Assembly (NCBI GenBank): GCA_963966775.1
Contig: CAXAAH010000043.1
Span: 1 to 12,396 of the forward strand
DNA: 12,396 bases
DNA from: UBA685 sp002299005
Lineage (GTDB): Bacteria > Pseudomonadota > Alphaproteobacteria > Puniceispirillales > Puniceispirillaceae
Direction: 5' to 3'
Under the pieces are notes generated by a model, which ran no database searches, was not told where the DNA came from, and was given only the letters and a program-made list of their open reading frames with translations. Position 1 is the stretch's first letter. Each line of letters opens with the position of its first letter. This document shows positions 1 through 7,720 of the stretch, one piece after another. Position numbers and translations under genes: made by a program.

Positions 1-1360
1 AGCGCACAAGCAATGTTTCTGGCAGACCTGCGCCAAGTGCGGCTGATTGCTGGCGCGCGGCAAGCATATCTGTATCAAAATCATCTATCAGCGCATGGAA
101 CGCTTGGTGCCAATTAACCTCAGCATTGAGATGCATAAACACAGAGCCTAGCCCCACAGCCGCCCTATCCATCAGGACAAATTCAGCGGGTGGCTTAATG
201 CCGCCAATACGCTTTAATTCTGAATGCACCTTGCCCGCAAGCTCGCGGCCCATATTGCCAGATCGCACCGCTTGAATAGGGCGCACCTTATCTTCTAGCA
301 ATGGCGCATAGATAAAGCCTGCCCACACATTCAAGACCTCAATGGCCTCTTTATCAAGACCATGAAAGCCCCATTTCTCATAGGCATGAACCGCCAAAGC
401 TTCATCCCCATCACGAAGCGCGCGATAGAGATCAATCACACCGCCCACGAAATCAGGTCTAAATAATCTGATTGAACCAAAATCCATCAGATTGATTTTG
501 CCCTCTTCGGTAATCGAATAATTGCCAAGATGCGGGTCGCCGTGGATGACGCCATAATAATAGAAAGGCACGTACCAGACGCGGAACATATTCATCGCGA
601 TCTGATTGCGCATCTCTTGGCTAGGGTTGCCCTCAAGGAAGGACATCAGCTTTTGCCCCTCGACCCATTTCATCGTCAAAAGACGCTTTGATGACATCTC
701 TGGATAGGCTTGCGGCAAATTCACACAATCCTCACCATCCAGCATGATTTGATAGAGTTTCATATTCTGCGCTTCACGCTCATAATCCAGCTCTTCACGC
801 AGGCGTTCTGATAATTCGCGGTAAATATCATCGGTTGAGATGGCCGAATCAAACCGCTCATAGACCGAGAAAGCCAGCTTTAATTGTTTGAGATCAGCAT
901 CAATCGCAGAGGTCATATCTGGATATTGCAGTTTCACCGCCAGCGCTTCGCCTTGCTTGCTTATCGCTTTGTGAACCTGTCCAAGCGAGGCCGCAGACAC
1001 AGCTTCTTTTTGGAACTCTTCGAAATGCGATTGCCAATCAGCGCCCAATTCAGCGCGCATACGGCGCTTTACAAACAGCCAGCCCATCGACGGCGCATCT
1101 GCTTGCAAGGCCGCCAGCTCATTGGCATATTCAGGTGGCAGGGCATCAGGTATCGTTGACAGGATTTGCGCGACCTTCATCAACGGGCCTTTCAGCCCGC
1201 CAAGCGCGGCACGAAGCTGCGCCGCATGCGCATCCTTATCAAGCTTCATGCCCAAATAGCGTTCACCCGCCATACGCGCGGCAAGACCGCCAACCGTGCT
1301 GGTAACCTTGGCGTATCTTTTTACACGGCCACCAAAAGCCGAGCCATCTAACTCACTCAT
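1..1360 (-). CDS. ABC1/AarF/UbiB-family atypical protein kinase-like protein (3' end cut by window)
   Basis: Reading the minus strand from ATG at 1360 gives 453 residues that stay open to the window edge, so only a short C-terminal tail is probably missing. The protein is an ABC1 (UbiB/COQ8) kinase-like ATPase. The family supports ubiquinone synthesis or lipid homeostasis; the exact role of this member is unknown. Visible in order: the family's N-terminal extension with a KxGQ-like motif reading KVAQ (residues 62-65), an Ala-rich loop SAASLGQVH (122-130), the ATP lysine in AVKLQYP (Lys143), EELDYEREAQN (189-199), the catalytic loop HGDPHLGN (273-280) and the metal motif DFG (293-295). All core kinase residues are present. 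In KVAQ the usual Gly is Ala, and the Ala-rich loop starts with Ser. The start overlaps the stop of the upstream peptidase as ATGA, so the two are likely translated together. Family assignment is firm; substrate is not. Confidence 0.9.
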   Translation of the reverse strand, partial: MSELDGSAFGGRVKRYAKVTSTVGGLAARMAGERYLGMKLDKDAHAAQLRAALGGLKGPLMKVAQILSTIPDALPPEYANELAALQADAPSMGWLFVKRRMRAELGADWQSHFEEFQKEAVSAASLGQVHKAISKQGEALAVKLQYPDMTSAIDADLKQLKLAFSVYERFDSAISTDDIYRELSERLREELDYEREAQNMKLYQIMLDGEDCVNLPQAYPEMSSKRLLTMKWVEGQKLMSFLEGNPSQEMRNQIAMNMFRVWYVPFYYYGVIHGDPHLGNYSITEEGKINLMDFGSIRLFRPDFVGGVIDLYRALRDGDEALAVHAYEKWGFHGLDKEAIEVLNVWAGFIYAPLLEDKVRPIQAVRSGNMGRELAGKVHSELKRIGGIKPPAEFVLMDRAAVGLGSVFMHLNAEVNWHQAFHALIDDFDTDMLAARQQSAALGAGLPETLLVR

Positions 1361-3150
1361 GCGCTGACACTCTCTAACTCATCAATCATATCTGAAATCA
1401 TATCAAGGCCCTTATGCCAGAATTGCGGATCGCCCGCATCAAGACCAAGAGGCGCCAATGCCGCATCATAACGCTTTGTGCCACCCGCACTTAGCAAGTC
1501 TTTATAATGGCCAACAAACGCATTCTTATCATCTGTATCTTGATAGACCTGCCACAGAGCGTTCACCAAACAATCGCCAAACGCATAGGCATACACATAA
1601 AAAGGCGAATGAATGAAATGCGGAATATAAGACCATAAATTGCGATAGGCCTCATCTGTCATCACCGCCTCGCCAAGCGCTTGTGTTTGCGTCTTCATCC
1701 AAATCTCGCCAATCTGCTCAGCGCTTAACTCGCCCTGTGCACGCGCTGAATGAAAGCCAACTTCGAAATTATGAAAGGCAATTTGGCGGACAACTGTGTT
1801 CAGCATATCCTCAATCTTACCTGCCAGCATAAACCGCTTTGTCGCCTTATCAGGCGCCTCATCAAGCAAGCGGTGGAAGGTCAGCATCTCAGCAAAGACA
1901 GAGGCTGTTTCTGCCAAGGTCAGCGGCGTATCTGCCATCAGCGCGCCTTGACGGGCGGCCAATACCTGATGGATGCCATGCCCCATCTCATGCGCCAGCG
2001 TCATCACATCACGTGCCTTGCCCGCAAAATTCATCAAGATATAAGGATGCGCCGACGGCACGGTCGGGTGCGAGAAAGCCCCCGATGCCTTGCCAGGCGT
2101 AATTCCCGCATCGACCCAGCCCTTATCAAAGAACATCCGCGCAATATCTGCCATCTCTTCATCAAAAGCGGCAAAGCTTTCAATCACAATGCTCTTCGCC
2201 TCATCCCAGCTATAGAGCCTGTCATCATCACCAAGCAAAGGCGCGTTACGATCCCACCAAGCCAGCTTTTCAGACCCAAACCAGCGTGCTTTCATCTGAT
2301 AATAACGATGGCTGATATCACCCATACGCGCTGTGACCGCATCTGCCAGCGCATCAACCACATGGTCATCGACATCATTGGCCAAATTACGTGATGAGAC
2401 AGGCGTCTCAAAGCCGCGCCATTTATCATCAATATTACGGTCCTTCGCGATGACATTCAAAATCAGCGTGAACAGCTTTTCATTGTCTTTTAACACCTTG
2501 GTAAAGCTGGCCGCCGCCTCTTTTCTCTGGCTCGCATTTGGGGAAGACAGCATATTCAAAATCTCTGCCTCAGAGACCGTTTGCCCTTCAAATTCAAACC
2601 CAAGACCTGCCATTGTCTCGTCAAACAAGCGCACCCAAGACCCTTTACCAACAGGCCCGCGCTCAACAAGCAACTGCTCTAATCTCTGCTCCAACTGATA
2701 GGGCGCACCAGCGCGCACAATGCGCAACCATGGCTGATAATGCGCAAAAGCCGCATCAGACAAAGCCGCCTGATAGGCACCCTCATCCATCGCCGCAAGC
2801 TCTAGCTCAATGAACAGTAATGAGGAAAAAACAGAGGCCAAATTCTCGCGCAATGTCTGGCTATGCTGGCCCGCCTTTGTCGAGGTCATATCTGTGGCAA
2901 AGTTCAAATCCGCATGCGAGAGCAATTTGCCAATCTTATCAGAAAGCGCCTCATAGCGTTGGATCATATCTGCCAGAGCGGCCCCGTCTGATGTCGCAAT
3001 GCGACCTTCAAATTGCGTAACAAGGCTTGCCGCCTCATCACCGCAAAATTGCACATCTGCGGTTATTTGCGCATCATCTGTCCCTTGATACAGATCACTC
3101 AATGACCAGCTTGGTAAATCACTAGAAGCCATTCTCGCACTTGGTGACAT
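1357..3150 (-). CDS. M3-family zinc oligoendopeptidase (PepF-like)
   Basis: This 597-residue protein is a thimet-type metallopeptidase of family M3, oligoendopeptidase F branch, which cleaves short peptides in the cytoplasm. The zinc motif HEMGH lies at residues 387-391, with the third zinc ligand likely Glu414 in LAETAS. The C-terminal region has the substrate-binding tyrosine segment around FYVYAYAFGDCL, usual for PepF proteins. Length is normal for the family, and no signal peptide or membrane segment is seen. Two in-frame ATGs compete: 3150 (used here, with a weak AAGTGGA-type upstream sequence) and 3132 (product beginning MASSDLPSW); neither has a strong Shine-Dalgarno. The stop overlaps the start of the ABC1 gene by four bases (ATGA, 1357-1360), suggesting a two-gene operon. 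The gene diverges from the acyl-CoA synthetase-like gene. A peptide-recycling role is inferred; a link to the kinase is only suggested by the gene order. Confidence 0.93.
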   Translation of the reverse strand: MSPSARMASSDLPSWSLSDLYQGTDDAQITADVQFCGDEAASLVTQFEGRIATSDGAALADMIQRYEALSDKIGKLLSHADLNFATDMTSTKAGQHSQTLRENLASVFSSLLFIELELAAMDEGAYQAALSDAAFAHYQPWLRIVRAGAPYQLEQRLEQLLVERGPVGKGSWVRLFDETMAGLGFEFEGQTVSEAEILNMLSSPNASQRKEAAASFTKVLKDNEKLFTLILNVIAKDRNIDDKWRGFETPVSSRNLANDVDDHVVDALADAVTARMGDISHRYYQMKARWFGSEKLAWWDRNAPLLGDDDRLYSWDEAKSIVIESFAAFDEEMADIARMFFDKGWVDAGITPGKASGAFSHPTVPSAHPYILMNFAGKARDVMTLAHEMGHGIHQVLAARQGALMADTPLTLAETASVFAEMLTFHRLLDEAPDKATKRFMLAGKIEDMLNTVVRQIAFHNFEVGFHSARAQGELSAEQIGEIWMKTQTQALGEAVMTDEAYRNLWSYIPHFIHSPFYVYAYAFGDCLVNALWQVYQDTDDKNAFVGHYKDLLSAGGTKRYDAALAPLGLDAGDPQFWHKGLDMISDMIDELESVSA

Positions 3151-3313
3151 GATATTTTATCCACTTCAAATCGCTTTTACCTATCGCTTCAAGCGGCAGG
3201 CGCCTATAAATACTCACCTGTCATATAAGCCATTTCTGGCGTATTTTCACCCCTTAGCACGCAATTCTTTTTCCGCCCTTTGGCAGATAAATCACCGCTA
3301 CCTGCTTTTCAAA

Positions 3314-3328
3314 AGGATAATTTATCCT
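3314..3328. promoter_or_regulatory. 15-bp perfect palindrome, candidate operator
   Basis: AGGATAA and TTATCCT are exact reverse complements separated by a single T. The site lies 31 bases before the start of the acyl-CoA synthetase-like gene and directly next to a possible -35 box for the divergent peptidase. The form, an odd-length symmetric site near a start, is typical of a dimeric repressor or activator target. Which protein binds it cannot be told from this window. Confidence 0.4.
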
Positions 3329-3351
3329 CATGATAGGAATCGCATAATATT

Positions 3352-3357
3352 AGAAGG
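3352..3357 (+). promoter_or_regulatory. Shine-Dalgarno-like AGAAGG, too close to the ATG at 3360
   Basis: AGAAGG ends only two bases before the ATG at 3360, closer than usual. An in-frame TTG at 3366 would sit eight bases downstream, the normal distance. A TAG stop at 3351 rules out an earlier start in this frame. The site therefore makes the true start uncertain by two codons. Confidence 0.35.
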
Positions 3358-3359
3358 TT

Positions 3360-5162
3360 ATGATTTTGCATAAAGCGCCTGCCATCACCATGAAGCCGCC
3401 CGAAGAAGAGACGCTTGTTGAGCTGTTCTTTGCACGTGCCGCCATTGGTGAGAGCGCGCCCTTTATTTGGGAGCGCACAAGCAAGGGCTGGCATGCGCAT
3501 AGCTGGCAAGATATCGCTGACAAGGTTCTGCATTGTGCGGCGGCCTTGCGGGCGCGCGGCATATCGGCTGGCATGCGCGTAGCGATCATCTCAGAGAACC
3601 GTCATGAATGGGTGGTATCAGACCTTGCCATCATGTTGCTTGGCGCGATTTCTGTGCCGTTATTTACCAATCAGACAGGCACAGATTACGGCTATTTGCT
3701 TGAACAATCAGGCGCGCGTGCGGCGATATGCTCAAATGCTAAGATAGCCTATCAGGTGGAACCTGCCGCACAAGCCGCACCGAACTGTCTGTTTATGGTG
3801 GTGATGAATCCCGGCAAAATCTTTCGCCCATCTTTGCGCCTTGCGACGCTTACATGGGCAGAATTAATGGATGAAGGGGGCCACGCAAAGCCCCTACATC
3901 CTGACCATGCGACCACCCTTCGCCGTCAAGATGTCGCCTGTATCATCTATAATTCAGGCGCCACACAGGCGCCCAAAGGCGTGATGCTGACACATAAATC
4001 TATTCTTGCGAACCTTATCGGCGTGAATGAGCGCTTTCGTGATTTGCACCTCAACAAAGAGCGTGTGCTGTCGTTCCTGCCGCTCTCGCATGCCTATGAG
4101 CATAGTGTCGGCCTGTTTTATCCCATCCACATGATGGCCGAGATTTATTACCTGCCGCGCCCTGAGCTTCTCTCGACCGCGATGCAAGAGGTCAAGCCGA
4201 CCATTATGACCGCTGTGCCACGTGTGTTTGATGTCTTAAAAGAACGCCTAGAAGTTGTTTTCCGGCAACGCGGCCCGCTCTCTGCGATGCTGTTTGCCAG
4301 AGCGACCAGAGAGATCCCGCCCACAAGCCCTTTTAATCCCAACCGGCTTCTTCATTGGGCCGAGCGTCAAATTATCAAACGCGTCATATCTCTGCCTGTC
4401 AGGAACCGTCTTGGCGGCTCTTTGAAGGCCTTTATCTCCGGCGGCGCAACACTCAGCCCCAAGGTTAGCCAATTCTTTAACGGTCTTGGCGTGCCCTTGC
4501 TTCAAGGCTATGGCCTAACAGAGGCATCACCTGTGGTATCGGTGACACCGCCCGGCAATATCAAGCAAGGCACGGTTGGCCTGCCATTAAAAGGGGCAGA
4601 GGTCAAAATCTCTGGCGAGGGTGAGCTATGTGTGAAGGGTGATTTCATCATGGCCGGCTATTGGGATGACCCGGCCGCCACAAGGCAAGTCATAAAGCGC
4701 GGCTGGCTTCACACAGGCGATTTGGCCGAGATAGATGAAGACGGGCATATCACGATATTGGGCGTAAAGCGTGATATGATTGTAAATTCTGGCGGCGAGA
4801 ATATCTCACCCTTGCGCGTTGAGATGATTTTGAACGCCCAGCCGGCTATTTCTCAGGCGATTATTTATGGTGATTCACGCCCCTTCATTGTGGCGATTAT
4901 CACCCCATCTGCGGACATCATTAAGCTAGCCGCTGGCAAATCAGATCCTGATAATTACATTGTGAAGACCATCTCGGACGCCATCCAGACCGCCAATGCC
5001 AACCTCGGCACCCCAGAGCGCATCCGCCATTTCATCATCTCTGATGAGGCTTTTTCTGGTGAGAATAATTTTGTGACCCCCACAGGCGAGTTCCGCCGCA
5101 AGCAAATCACAAACCACTATAGCGGCCGCCTAGAAGCCCTCTATCACAAGAGTAAGCGTTAA
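3360..5162 (+). CDS. Long-chain acyl-CoA synthetase-like AMP-binding protein with altered catalytic motifs
   Basis: This 600-residue protein belongs to the adenylate-forming (ANL) superfamily, closest in pattern to FadD15-type long-chain fatty acid-CoA ligases, which activate fatty acids with ATP and CoA at the inner membrane face. Visible motifs: P-loop YNSGATQAPKG (197-207), FLPLSHAYEH (239-248), VPRVFDVLKERL (286-297), QGYGLTE (382-388), HTGD (451-454), the hinge region GVKRD (468-472) and SGGEN (477-481). Three spots depart from consensus: the P-loop normally reads SGTTGxPKG, the hinge Arg (usual GRxKD) is Val469, and the C-terminal A10 motif reads TPTGEFRRK with Glu577 where the catalytic Lys normally sits. 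Reduced or changed adenylation is inferred, not shown. The ATG start is poorly spaced from its Shine-Dalgarno; TTG at 3366 is an alternative, and Met11 has none. The gene is monocistronic as far as seen. Superfamily certain, specificity uncertain. Confidence 0.85.
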   Translation: MILHKAPAITMKPPEEETLVELFFARAAIGESAPFIWERTSKGWHAHSWQDIADKVLHCAAALRARGISAGMRVAIISENRHEWVVSDLAIMLLGAISVPLFTNQTGTDYGYLLEQSGARAAICSNAKIAYQVEPAAQAAPNCLFMVVMNPGKIFRPSLRLATLTWAELMDEGGHAKPLHPDHATTLRRQDVACIIYNSGATQAPKGVMLTHKSILANLIGVNERFRDLHLNKERVLSFLPLSHAYEHSVGLFYPIHMMAEIYYLPRPELLSTAMQEVKPTIMTAVPRVFDVLKERLEVVFRQRGPLSAMLFARATREIPPTSPFNPNRLLHWAERQIIKRVISLPVRNRLGGSLKAFISGGATLSPKVSQFFNGLGVPLLQGYGLTEASPVVSVTPPGNIKQGTVGLPLKGAEVKISGEGELCVKGDFIMAGYWDDPAATRQVIKRGWLHTGDLAEIDEDGHITILGVKRDMIVNSGGENISPLRVEMILNAQPAISQAIIYGDSRPFIVAIITPSADIIKLAAGKSDPDNYIVKTISDAIQTANANLGTPERIRHFIISDEAFSGENNFVTPTGEFRRKQITNHYSGRLEALYHKSKR

Positions 5163-5314
5163 GCTAACAACACAAGACCGCCATGACCATGAAGGCTTAA
5201 TTGTTTTATAAATATCAAATCTAGGTTAGTGTCGGCTTGATTAATTATCTCAAATCATTAGACATATAGAGCATAATGTTTGTTTCTATGGTCCGCTAGG
5301 GGAAGGCAAATAGT
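5163..5314 (+). promoter_or_regulatory. Intergenic leader before the sugar-phosphate transferase gene
   Basis: These 152 AT-rich bases separate two same-strand genes. I see no convincing terminator for the gene upstream. Weak promoter-like boxes occur (TTGATT at 5237-5242; CATAAT at 5272-5277) but not in a good pair. A strong Shine-Dalgarno AGGGGAAGG (5298-5306) stands eight bases before the ATG at 5315 and fixes that start. Confidence 0.35.
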
Positions 5315-6376
5315 ATGAGCTTTGCTGAAATTATATTACAAATTTGCATATGTTTTGGCGCTTCACTCATTTTGTCTTGGGTCTTTGTCCTTACGCGTCA
5401 CTACCATTCTTCCATTACAGCGGATAATAGTAACGGGCCGCAGAAAATCCATCTAGGTGACGTGCCGCGTGTTGGTGGTCTGGCTATCTTCATCTCTGTT
5501 GTTATTGGAAGCCTCTATTTAGCCATTGACGGTTTTAACCTACTCTTAATCCTGATATGCGCTGCAACACCTGCTTTTTTATCCGGCATAATCGAGGATA
5601 TCACAAAATCGATCAGCCCTGTTGTAAGGCTTCTGGCCTCCCTGATAAGCGGCATATTATTCATTGCTTTGACAGGCGTCAGCTTACAGAAAACATCGGT
5701 ACCATTTATTGATGCTATTCTTCAGATTGAAGCTATCGCGGTGTTTGTCACGATTATGGCCATAGCAACGATGGTAAATGCGACCAATATCACAGATGGG
5801 TTGAATGGTTTATCACTCGGCACATCATTGATGATTGTCACAATAATCGCGCTAATAGCATTGGGACAAAATGATACAGATATTTTAGTTGCCTGCCTGA
5901 TTATGGTGAGTGCTATAGCAGGGCTCTTTATCGTGAATTTTCCCTTTGGGCGTATTTTCCTAGGTGATGGTGGCGCTTATCTGTTAGGCGCCTTGATAGC
6001 GATGATGACCATTTTGCTGGCAACACGAAATGCCGGCATATCCCCCTTTACTTGTCTGCTGATTATTCTCTATCCGCTTGTTGAGCTAATGCGCTCAATG
6101 ATTCGCCGGATGATGAGTTCAACAAGCAAGGGCGTCCTTCAGCCTGACCATGAACATCTTCATAGCTTGATGTATCGCTATATGAAGAAAGTAAACAAAT
6201 TGCCCTTAAACAACAATGCAATGGCTGCTTGCCTCACACTTCTTATGCCCTTTAGCACCTCTGTAGCGGCTTACTTTTTTTATAATCAGCCGGTTATTTT
6301 GATCATCAGCTGTATCGCTTTTGTCTTGGCTTACGAAACCACGCTTAGGACATTACGCCGCAAATTGGCGCAGTAG
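5315..6376 (+). CDS. WecA/MraY-like polyprenyl-phosphate sugar-1-phosphate transferase (glycosyltransferase family 4 type)
   Basis: This 353-residue integral membrane protein has about ten hydrophobic segments across its whole length. It belongs to the MraY/WecA superfamily, which moves a sugar-1-phosphate from a UDP-sugar to undecaprenyl phosphate, the first step of many O-antigen, capsule or teichoic-type glycans. Evidence: PRVGGLAIF (51-59); the magnesium-site region GIIED (91-95), where the usual DD pair is Glu94-Asp95; VNATNITDGLNGLSLG (154-169); NFPFGRIFLGDGG (208-220) with the catalytic-region Asp218; and HLH (281-283) in the cytoplasmic loop. The start is set by a strong Shine-Dalgarno. 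No other glycan genes flank it, so the acceptor pathway and sugar are unknown. The gene is more AT-rich than its neighbours, with frequent ATA and TTA codons, hinting at transfer or a different selective history. It converges on puuA with three bases between stops. Confidence 0.88.
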   Translation: MSFAEIILQICICFGASLILSWVFVLTRHYHSSITADNSNGPQKIHLGDVPRVGGLAIFISVVIGSLYLAIDGFNLLLILICAATPAFLSGIIEDITKSISPVVRLLASLISGILFIALTGVSLQKTSVPFIDAILQIEAIAVFVTIMAIATMVNATNITDGLNGLSLGTSLMIVTIIALIALGQNDTDILVACLIMVSAIAGLFIVNFPFGRIFLGDGGAYLLGALIAMMTILLATRNAGISPFTCLLIILYPLVELMRSMIRRMMSSTSKGVLQPDHEHLHSLMYRYMKKVNKLPLNNNAMAACLTLLMPFSTSVAAYFFYNQPVILIISCIAFVLAYETTLRTLRRKLAQ

Positions 6377-6379
6377 CCC

Positions 6380-7720
6380 CTACACATTCAGCAACAGATA
6401 TTCACGCTCCCACGGGCTGATCACATCTAAGAAGGCTTCGGCTTCGGCGCGTTTTACCTCGCCAAATAGGGCCACAAAACGCGCGCCAAGCACATCTTGC
6501 AACGGCTTTGCTTTCTCAAGCTTATCCAAAGCCGCATCCAAATTACGCGGCAAGGTGAATAATTTATCCTGCTCCTTGATAACAGGCTTTGACGCTGACG
6601 CCTTTTCCTGCAATCCGAGCCACACGCACGCCAAAGTCACCGCAATCGCCAAATAAGGGTTCGCATCTGCGCCCGGGATCCGGTTTTCCACACGCTTGCT
6701 GTTGGATGTCCCCATCGGCACACGCAGGCCCACCGTGCGATTATCATACCCCCAAGCCACATTGCGCGGCGCATCATAAGTCAAAGACAGGCGCCGATAG
6801 CTATTCACAAAAGGCGCCATCAACGCCATGCCTGTTGGCAGGTAGGATTGCAGACCACCAATGGCATGAAAGAACGGGTCTGCCTCTTCCCCATCAGGGC
6901 CGGCAAAGATATTCTTGCCTGTCTTTTTATCAAGCACAGAGCAATGCAAATGCATCGAAGAGCCCGGCTGGAACTGCATCGGCTTTGCCATAAAGGTCGC
7001 ATGGATCCCATGATTAAGCGCGGTTTGGCGCACCGTGCGCTTAAACAAAAACGCCTGATCAGCCAGCGCTAGCGCATCGCCATGATTGAAGTTTATCTCC
7101 ATCTGCCCCGCCCCGCCCTCATGGGTCAGCGTGTCAATATCAAGGCCTATCGCATCACAATGATCATAGACCTCTTCAAAGAACGGATCGAACTCATTCA
7201 CCGCATCAATCCCATAGGCTTGCTTGGCTTTTTCAGCGCGCCCAGACCGGCCCGGCGGTGTTTGCAACGGGTAATCAGGGTCACTATTTTGCGCGACCAA
7301 AAAGAACTCTAATTCAGGCGCGATCACAGGTGACAGACCTGCCCCCTCAAACAGCTTCAGAACATTCTTCAATACCGACCGCGAGGCGACATCGACAAGC
7401 CGCCCATCAGGGTAATAAGCATCATGAATAATCTGGGCCGTCGGCTCCTTATACCACGGCACAAGAAAGGCCGAATTCGTATCTGGCTGGAGAATGACAT
7501 CACCGACCTTTGCTTGCAGCACCTCTGAATCTTCATAATCGCCCATCACAGTCTGGCCAAACACATATTCAGGCAAGCGCGGCCCGCCGCCTTTTAGCCC
7601 GTCAATATATTTGGCGACAGGCAAGATTTTGCCGCGCGGTATCCCTGCCATATCAGATATCAGGCATTCGACCTCTGTGATTTTATTATCTTCTAACCAT
7701 TGAACCAATGCGTCACTCAT
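6380..7720 (-). CDS. puuA: Gamma-glutamylputrescine synthetase-like, glutamine synthetase family
   Basis: This 446-residue protein has the glutamine synthetase fold of the PuuA/GlnT subgroup, which joins glutamate to putrescine with ATP to make gamma-glutamylputrescine in the cytoplasm. Visible: N-terminal beta-grasp part with CLISDMAGIPRGK (19-31), metal-binding PELEFF (135-140), HEGGAGQMEINF (200-211), HLH (257-259), SYRRLSLTYDAPRN (307-320), NRTVGLR (327-333) and ENRIPGADANPYLA (345-358). All key catalytic positions are present, and the adenylylation-site tail of classic GlnA is absent, as expected for PuuA. The start ATG at 7720 overlaps the stop of the aminotransferase gene (ATGA), so translation is probably coupled. 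Context with agmatinase, SpuC-like and PuuB-like genes supports a polyamine substrate, though another amine cannot be excluded. The symbol is by family resemblance. Confidence 0.87.
   Translation of the reverse strand: MSDALVQWLEDNKITEVECLISDMAGIPRGKILPVAKYIDGLKGGGPRLPEYVFGQTVMGDYEDSEVLQAKVGDVILQPDTNSAFLVPWYKEPTAQIIHDAYYPDGRLVDVASRSVLKNVLKLFEGAGLSPVIAPELEFFLVAQNSDPDYPLQTPPGRSGRAEKAKQAYGIDAVNEFDPFFEEVYDHCDAIGLDIDTLTHEGGAGQMEINFNHGDALALADQAFLFKRTVRQTALNHGIHATFMAKPMQFQPGSSMHLHCSVLDKKTGKNIFAGPDGEEADPFFHAIGGLQSYLPTGMALMAPFVNSYRRLSLTYDAPRNVAWGYDNRTVGLRVPMGTSNSKRVENRIPGADANPYLAIAVTLACVWLGLQEKASASKPVIKEQDKLFTLPRNLDAALDKLEKAKPLQDVLGARFVALFGEVKRAEAEAFLDVISPWEREYLLLNV

Larger units (their letters stand above)
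3151..3359. promoter_or_regulatory. Divergent control region between pepF-like and acyl-CoA synthetase-like genes
   Basis: This 209-base non-coding, AT-rich stretch lies between two divergent genes, so it should hold promoters for both. It contains a 15-bp perfect palindrome (3314-3328, listed separately), two direct copies of ATCGCTT (3170-3176 and 3183-3189), and the short inverted repeat CGCTT-C-AAGCG at 3185-3195. On the minus strand a TTGAAA box (plus 3307-3312) lies 17 bases from a weak TATCTG box (plus 3284-3289), a possible promoter for the peptidase. On the plus strand CATAAT (3343-3348) is a possible -10 element for the acyl-CoA synthetase gene, but no good -35 box accompanies it. 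All box calls are by eye and weak. Confidence 0.45.

Noticed and set aside
884..1351. Two plus-strand open frames at 884-1159 and 1166-1351
   Set aside because: Both are antisense to the well-supported ABC1 kinase and show no recognisable domain.
1750..2394. Plus-strand 214-residue open frame
   Set aside because: It lies wholly inside the M3 peptidase gene on the other strand; its protein is rich in Arg, His and Ile with no family motifs, as expected of a shadow frame.
3229..3240. Inverted repeat GCCA-TTTC-TGGC
   Set aside because: Only four-bp arms; expected by chance in a region of this size.
5161..5212. Possible terminator after the acyl-CoA synthetase-like gene
   Set aside because: AAGC and GGCTT arms are short, widely spaced and not followed by a clean T-run.
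6589..6993. Plus-strand 134-residue open frame
   Set aside because: Antisense to the catalytic part of puuA, low-complexity Pro/His/Ser composition, no motif.
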